From the NCBI RefSeq assembly GCF_938028185.1, contig NZ_CALJAH010000177.1:1-10182 (forward strand): a stretch of 10,182 nt of DNA. The letters are read 5' to 3'. Position 1 is the stretch's first letter. Each line of letters starts with the position of its first letter. Positions 6,090-10,182 of this stretch are shown piece after piece. Below the pieces are notes generated by a model. The model saw only the letters and a program-made list of their open reading frames with translations. It did not search any database and was not told the origin of the DNA. Position numbers and translations under genes: made by a program. This DNA comes from an uncultured Cardiobacterium sp. Lineage in GTDB: Bacteria > Pseudomonadota > Gammaproteobacteria > Cardiobacteriales > Cardiobacteriaceae.

Positions 6090-7169
6090 TTATGCCATGT
6101 CGCGCGCGGCGCGGTAGAGGTCTTGCCAGCCATCGCGTGATTTGACCACGGTGTCGAGGTATTCCTGCCAGACGATTTTGTCCTGCACCGGGTCTTTGAC
6201 GACCGCGCCGAGGATGCCCGCGATGAGGTCGTCCGCTTTCAGCGCACCGTCGCCGAAATAGCCGGAGAGCGCCATGCCGTTATTGACCACGGAGATGGCT
6301 TCGGCGGTAGAAAGGGTGCCGCTGGGGCTTTTCAGTTTGGTTTTTTTGTCGGCGGTGAGGCCAGCGCGCAGTTCGCGGAAGATGGTGACGATGCGGCGGA
6401 TTTCTTCCAGCGCCGGTTTTTCCGCAGGCAGCTTCATCGTGTGCTGGTAGCTTTCCACACGGCTGCGCACGATGTCGGTTTCTTCGTCCAGCGTCGCCGG
6501 TAGCGGCAGGATGACGGTGTTGAAGCGGCGTTTCAGCGCGCTGGAGAGGTCGTTCACGCCCTTGTCGCGGTTGTTGGCGGTGGCGATGAGGTTGAAGCCG
6601 CGCACCGCCTGGATTTCGCTGTTCAGCTCCGGCACCGGCAGCGTTTTTTCGGAGAGGATGGTAATCAGCGTGTCCTGCACGTCAGCGCCGATGCGGGTCA
6701 GCTCTTCGATGCGCGCCAGTTTGCCCGCCCGCATCGCACGCATGACCGGGGTTTCTACCAGCGCCTGTTCGCTCGGCCCTTTGGCAAGCAGTTCGGCGTA
6801 GTTCCAGCCGTAGCGGATGGCTTCTTCGCCGGTGCCTGCGGTGCCTTGCACGACGAGGGTGGAATCGCCGGAGACGGCGGCGGCGATGTGCTCGCTCACC
6901 CAGCTTTTGGCGGTGCCGGGCAGGCCGTAGAGCAAGAGGGCGCGGTCGGTGGCGAGCGTGGCGACGGCGATTTCCATCAGGCGGCGGTTGCCGATGTATT
7001 TGGGCTTGACGGTAAAGCCGTTTTTCAGCTTGCCGCCGATGAGGTAGGTGACGACGGATTGTGGCGAGAGTTGCCAGTTGTCCGGCACGGGGTGGCTTTC
7101 TTGTTGTTTGAGTTCGTGCAGCTCTTCGGCGGTTTGCTGCTCGGCGTGTTGGCGCAGGATGTCGTTCAT
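6090..7169 (-). CDS. yehL: MoxR-type AAA+ ATPase (YehL-like)
   Basis: The 359-aa cytosolic ATPase belongs to the MoxR branch of AAA+ proteins, which act as chaperones usually with VWA-domain partners. Walker A is GLPGTAKS (82-89). The Walker B position reads LARIEELTR (151-159), with Glu-Glu where many MoxR proteins have Asp-Glu. Sensor 1 is FNLIATANN (192-200) and ALKRRF (211-216) supplies the likely arginine finger. The C-terminal lid runs from about 225 to the end. The frame is open to 7283, but the ATG at 7169 is preceded by AAGGA at good spacing and matches the length I recall for YehL. Downstream lies the DUF5682 gene, its usual partner, separated here by the RAYT region. The VWA (YehP) and SWIM (YehQ) genes of the E. 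coli cluster are not seen in the window. Confidence 0.9.
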   Translation of the reverse strand: MNDILRQHAEQQTAEELHELKQQESHPVPDNWQLSPQSVVTYLIGGKLKNGFTVKPKYIGNRRLMEIAVATLATDRALLLYGLPGTAKSWVSEHIAAAVSGDSTLVVQGTAGTGEEAIRYGWNYAELLAKGPSEQALVETPVMRAMRAGKLARIEELTRIGADVQDTLITILSEKTLPVPELNSEIQAVRGFNLIATANNRDKGVNDLSSALKRRFNTVILPLPATLDEETDIVRSRVESYQHTMKLPAEKPALEEIRRIVTIFRELRAGLTADKKTKLKSPSGTLSTAEAISVVNNGMALSGYFGDGALKADDLIAGILGAVVKDPVQDKIVWQEYLDTVVKSRDGWQDLYRAARDMA

Positions 7170-7273
7170 GGGGTTCCTTGTGAAGGTGAAGGGGATGCCG
7201 GTTGACCGGGTTAATGGTATCCGGGGTTGGTTGTTAATGCCAATGGCGCATGGGAGGGCGTCAGAATGCGGCT

Positions 7274-8839
7274 TTACCGGCACTGGTAGCTTTCCGCCTT
7301 GCTGGCGTCGCCGCCGCTGTAGCGGGCGATTTTCGGCCAGGCGCAGAGTGGCATTTGCTTACCGTTCTCGTGGGTGGCGGTGAGCTGCTCCGGCGCGGTG
7401 TTTTTGTCGTGCCATTGTTCGAGTGCGGTGAGCGGGTCGAAGTCGCTGTAGGCGTCGCCACCGCCGCAGTGGGTCATGCCCGGCACCATGTAGAGGCGGG
7501 CGAAGCTGTCCGTGTTGGCGGTGTCTTGTTGTAGTTGGGCGAACCAGTCGCGCTGGTCTTTCGCCGAGAAGACGGGGTCGGAGACGCCGGTGATGATGAG
7601 TAGTTTGCCGCCGCCCGCGCGGAAGGTATCAAGAACGGTGCTGACGGCGTCATTTAGCGCGCCAGTCTGGTAGGTTTTCGCCGGGTCGCGGTCGAAGTCG
7701 AAGGTGGCGGGGTCGAAGTCCGGGTTGTACGGCGTCATGAAGTATTGGGTGAGCGAGCCGCTGCCGAGGGTGATGTTGCGCGCATCCGGCGTGGCGGTCT
7801 GCGAGGAGCCCAGTTTCCACGCGCGCCAGCCGGGCTGGTTGATGCCGCTGTCGTAGTACCAGCCACTGTAGATGGCTTCGCCGTGGCGGTTTTTCGCGCC
7901 GTCGAAGATGGCTTTGAGCGCGGCGATTTTTTCTTTGGGCAGGTTGAGGCTGGCGGGGTCGAAGTCGCAGTGTTCCCAGGCGTTGATGTAGCCGTCCTTG
8001 AGGCCGTCGTTGGCGTCGCAGCGGGCGAGGACGGCGGCGGAGACGGTGTCAAGGTCTTGTTGGGTAAGCGCGTTGGCGAGTATTTTTTCGCCTTTGTCAT
8101 TGGCCGGGGCGATGTTCATCAGTTGCCGGGTGTCCCAGACTTCGGCGATGGCGGCGCGCGAGAGGCGGAAGCCGGGGTTGCCGGCGATGACGCCGTCGTA
8201 TTCGAGCGGGTAGCGTTGCGCGGCGATGAGTGCTTCGCGACCACCGTTAGAGCAGCCCATGAAGTAGTTGTGCGCGGGCGCACGCTGGTAGGCGGCGTGG
8301 ATGAGCGCTTTGGCGACGGTGGTGGTTTTGCCGATGGCCTGGTAGGCGAAGTCCAGCCGTGCCTGTTGGTCGGCGCCGAAGTCGGGCGTTGGCGTCGGGT
8401 GGCCGCCGTCCATGCTGACCACGGCGTAGCCGCGCATCAGCGCCGGGGTGGCGTGGGTTTCGCGCCAGGGAATGCTGCCGACGGCCGGGGCGACGAAGCC
8501 GTCCACACCGCCGCCGCCCTGGAAGAGGAAGCGGTTGTTCCAGGCAGCGGGCAGGCGGAGCTGGAAGCGGATGCCGTAGGGCTTGCCATCCGCGCCGGTG
8601 CGCGCACCGTATTCGCCTTCGATGAGGCAGTGCGCCCCGGCTTTTTGGCTGTTGGCGGAGCCGCCGGTGAGGGCGGACATTTTGTCGGCGGCAATGTCGC
8701 CGTCGCTCCATTCGGCGCGGTCAATGCGGGTGTTGGCAACGGCGGTGTTTTTCAGCGCGGCGCACTGGGCGGCGTCAAACTGCGCCAAGGCGGGCGCGGT
8801 GGCGGTAATGGCAAGGGCGAGCAGGGTTTTGCGGGTCAT
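7274..8839 (-). CDS. Secreted tannase/feruloyl esterase family hydrolase
   Basis: The 521-aa alpha/beta hydrolase belongs to the tannase/feruloyl esterase family, which cleaves esters of plant phenolic acids such as gallate or ferulate. Residues 1-19 form a signal peptide (TRK start, hydrophobic core, APALA before Q20), so it is exported. The family's CS-D-HC arrangement is complete: GCSNGG with C196-S197, GVSDP with D421, and MTHCGG with H457-C458; C196 and C458 form the disulfide known in this family next to the catalytic Ser and His. CDANDGLKDG (274-283) matches the family's Ca2+-binding loop. The ATG at 8839 follows GGAG at proper spacing; an upstream reading to 8938 would have no signal peptide at its front and would overlap the zinc-exporter start. 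It ends 104 bp before the MoxR gene. The exact ester substrate cannot be read from sequence. Confidence 0.92.
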   Translation of the reverse strand: MTRKTLLALAITATAPALAQFDAAQCAALKNTAVANTRIDRAEWSDGDIAADKMSALTGGSANSQKAGAHCLIEGEYGARTGADGKPYGIRFQLRLPAAWNNRFLFQGGGGVDGFVAPAVGSIPWRETHATPALMRGYAVVSMDGGHPTPTPDFGADQQARLDFAYQAIGKTTTVAKALIHAAYQRAPAHNYFMGCSNGGREALIAAQRYPLEYDGVIAGNPGFRLSRAAIAEVWDTRQLMNIAPANDKGEKILANALTQQDLDTVSAAVLARCDANDGLKDGYINAWEHCDFDPASLNLPKEKIAALKAIFDGAKNRHGEAIYSGWYYDSGINQPGWRAWKLGSSQTATPDARNITLGSGSLTQYFMTPYNPDFDPATFDFDRDPAKTYQTGALNDAVSTVLDTFRAGGGKLLIITGVSDPVFSAKDQRDWFAQLQQDTANTDSFARLYMVPGMTHCGGGDAYSDFDPLTALEQWHDKNTAPEQLTATHENGKQMPLCAWPKIARYSGGDASKAESYQCR

Positions 8840-8936
8840 GCAGGTTCTCCGTGGTTGAAAGGCTGGGATTGTACCCCGTAACGGCGGCGGCGCGAGCTTC
8901 GGGTAGAATCGCGGCAAACCACCACCGGAGTCTGTC
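8840..8936. promoter_or_regulatory. Divergent intergenic region between esterase and zinc exporter
   Basis: The 97 bp must drive both flanking genes unless the esterase is read from elsewhere. A -10-like TAGAAT at 8904-8909 points toward the exporter, and a -10-like TACAAT on the minus strand at 8873-8868 points toward the esterase. Neither has a good -35 hexamer at 16-18 bp. GGAG elements before each ATG serve as ribosome-binding sites. I see no clear Zur-type palindrome. Confidence 0.3.
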
Positions 8937-9884
8937 ATGTCCCACGTTCACACCCACAACAAAGCCGTGCTGAAAGGCGCGCTGTTGCTCATCGCCGCCT
9001 TCATGCTGGTCGAGGTCGCAGGCGGCCTGCTCACCAACAGCCTCGCGCTACTCTCCGACGCCGGGCATATGTTCTCGGATGCGCTCGCGCTCGGCCTCTC
9101 GCTCGCCGCCTTCTACTGGGGCGAGCGCCCCAACACGCTGCGCAACACCTACGGTTTCCGCCGCAGCGAAATCATCGCCGCCGCGCTAAACGGGCTGACG
9201 CTCGCCGCCATCGTCCTCTGGATAGTGATTGAAGCGGTGGGGCGGCTGCTGCACCCGCCGCAAGTCGCTTCCACCGGGATGCTGGTGGTGTCGGTGCTTG
9301 GCCTGCTGGTGAACATCATCGTCGCCGTGTGGATGCACCGGGGCGGCGACATTCACGGCAATCTCAACATGAAAAGCGCCTACCTGCACGTCTTGGGCGA
9401 CCTGCTCGGCTCGGTCGGCGCGATACTGGCGGCGCTGCTGATGCTCGCCTTCGGCTGGCGCTGGGCCGATCCCGTCGCCAGCCTGCTGATTGCCGCACTG
9501 ATTGGCAAAAGCAGCTACGGCGTGCTGAAAAGCGCGCTGCACATCCTGATGGAAGGCAGCCCGGCGCATATTGATGAGGCGCGGCTGCTCGCCACCCTGC
9601 GCGCCGCCGATGGCGTCATCGCCGTACATGACCTGCACCTGTGGACGATTACCAGCGGCCTGAACGCGCTCTCCTGCCATATCGTCGTCGCGGGCGACCT
9701 CTGCGTGCGCGAAGCGGAAGCCATCGTGCAGAAAATCGCGCACGAACTGGAACACCACGGCATCCAGCACAGCACCATCCAGACGGAAAGCGAGGCGCAC
9801 GGCCACAGCGACAGCCTCGTCTGCACCTGCGCGGCGAACGGCGGCGCGCATCATCACCATGACCATGAAGGGCATCATCATTAG
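8937..9884 (+). CDS. zitB: Cation diffusion facilitator zinc exporter (ZitB/CzcD type)
   Basis: The 315-aa inner-membrane antiporter exchanges cytosolic Zn2+ (possibly Cd2+ or Co2+) for protons. Six membrane segments are evident in the first ~200 residues. The transport site is intact: H44 and D48 in TM2 (SDAGHMFSDA) and H151 and D155 in TM5 (LHVLGDLLGS), the H/D pairs typical of zinc-type CDFs. A cytosolic C-terminal domain of about residues 205-285 (VHDLHLWTITSG) is followed by CTC (296-298) and a His-rich tail ending HHHHDHEGHHH, both plausible metal ligands; the N-terminus also carries SHVHTH. The ATG at 8937 follows CGGAG. It is divergent from the esterase. The stop codon TAG is immediately followed by what looks like the terminal repeat of an insertion sequence. 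Zinc is the favoured substrate by family; no regulator is adjacent. Confidence 0.93.
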   Translation: MSHVHTHNKAVLKGALLLIAAFMLVEVAGGLLTNSLALLSDAGHMFSDALALGLSLAAFYWGERPNTLRNTYGFRRSEIIAAALNGLTLAAIVLWIVIEAVGRLLHPPQVASTGMLVVSVLGLLVNIIVAVWMHRGGDIHGNLNMKSAYLHVLGDLLGSVGAILAALLMLAFGWRWADPVASLLIAALIGKSSYGVLKSALHILMEGSPAHIDEARLLATLRAADGVIAVHDLHLWTITSGLNALSCHIVVAGDLCVREAEAIVQKIAHELEHHGIQHSTIQTESEAHGHSDSLVCTCAANGGAHHHHDHEGHHH

Positions 9885-10182
9885 ACTTCTTTCCAAACCA
9901 GGAAAATCGGATAATTATTCATGACATCACATTAATTTTGTCAGGAAATGAAATACGAAGAACTCAAAATGCTGCCACCTGAAGACTTTCGCCGGTTTTG
10001 CGGTGTCAAGCCCGAAACCTTTGCCGCAATGCTCTTGGCCTTGCAGGAGGATTATCAGAAAAAGCATAGACGCGGCGGCAGGGAGGCACACATCAGTCTC
10101 GAAGATAAGTTATTGATTACCATGACTTATTACCGGGAATACCGCACGCAGTTTCATATTGCCGCCGAATTTGGCACAACAG
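9884..10182 (+). mobile_element. Left end of an IS5-family insertion sequence (truncated by window)
   Basis: The sequence just after the zitB reading frame, GACTTCTTTCCAAACC (9884-9899), resembles the GAGACYTTTGCAAA-like ends of IS5-family elements, and the transposase gene starts about 60 bp inside it. Base composition falls sharply from the GC-rich zitB gene. The right end and target duplication are outside the window, so the exact boundary is an estimate within a few bases. Confidence 0.6.
9948..10182 (+). CDS. IS5-family transposase, N-terminal part (runs off window)
   Basis: Seventy-eight codons are visible and the frame is open at the window end. The product starts MKYEELKMLPPEDFRRFCGV and contains SLEDKLLITMTYYREYRTQF, followed by HIAAEFGTT, the typical N-terminal helix-turn-helix (HTH_Tnp_4 type) of IS5-family transposases. 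It would bind the element's terminal repeats; the DDE catalytic domain is not in view. The ATG at 9948 has AGGAA immediately in front, an unusually short spacing, so the internal ATG at 9969 (preceded by GAAGAA) is an alternative start, though the longer form matches the usual family N-terminus. Confidence 0.88.
   Translation, partial: MKYEELKMLPPEDFRRFCGVKPETFAAMLLALQEDYQKKHRRGGREAHISLEDKLLITMTYYREYRTQFHIAAEFGTT

Noticed and set aside
7198..7209. Short palindrome CCGGT-TG-ACCGG upstream of the MoxR gene as an operator
   Set aside because: A single 5-bp half-site repeat without a promoter or regulator nearby is expected by chance at this GC content.
7745..8881. A 378-codon plus-strand open frame opposite the esterase
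   Set aside because: It mirrors codon bias of the esterase, has no recognisable motif, and the minus-strand frame has a signal peptide and a complete catalytic site.

Overview
The window looks like chromosomal DNA from a GC-rich Gammaproteobacterium. Core genes (hemF, leuE, a zitB-type zinc exporter) are mixed with accessory genes and many REP-like hairpins. The gene content would fit a host-associated genus such as Cardiobacterium, but nothing in the sequence proves that, so the taxon is a low-confidence inference.

Every gene from about 166 to 8839 lies on the minus strand. In transcription order these are: a secreted tannase/feruloyl-esterase-type hydrolase (8839-7274); a MoxR-type AAA+ ATPase like E. 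coli YehL (7169-6090); a REP-associated tyrosine transposase (RAYT) with a frameshifted 5' end (6008-5480); a DUF5682/YehM-like protein (5081-2832); a GrpB-family protein (2781-2218); a small unknown membrane protein (2206-1739); a LeuE-type amino-acid exporter (1742-1101, sharing ATGA with its neighbour); and oxygen-dependent coproporphyrinogen oxidase HemF (1089-166). Gaps of 50, 11, -4 and 11 bp make DUF5682-grpB-membrane protein-leuE-hemF a plausible single transcription unit. On the plus strand are a cation-diffusion-facilitator zinc exporter (8937-9884), divergent from the esterase, and the start of an IS5-family transposase (9948 to the window end) whose element appears to abut the exporter's stop codon.

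The most interesting region is 5082-6089. The MoxR ATPase and its DUF5682 partner, neighbours in the E. coli yehLMPQ cluster, are separated here by about 1 kb. That kilobase holds the RAYT gene, an inverted pair of matching REP-type hairpins (5113-5150 and 6045-6078), a second long hairpin and a dispersed repeat also found after hemF. The VWA and SWIM-type partners usual for this cluster are absent from the window. The DUF5682 protein carries two GxxH motifs and a Glu-containing motif that recall the TraB/EreA/TIKI hydrolase superfamily, which suggests an enzymatic role for a protein with no assigned function.
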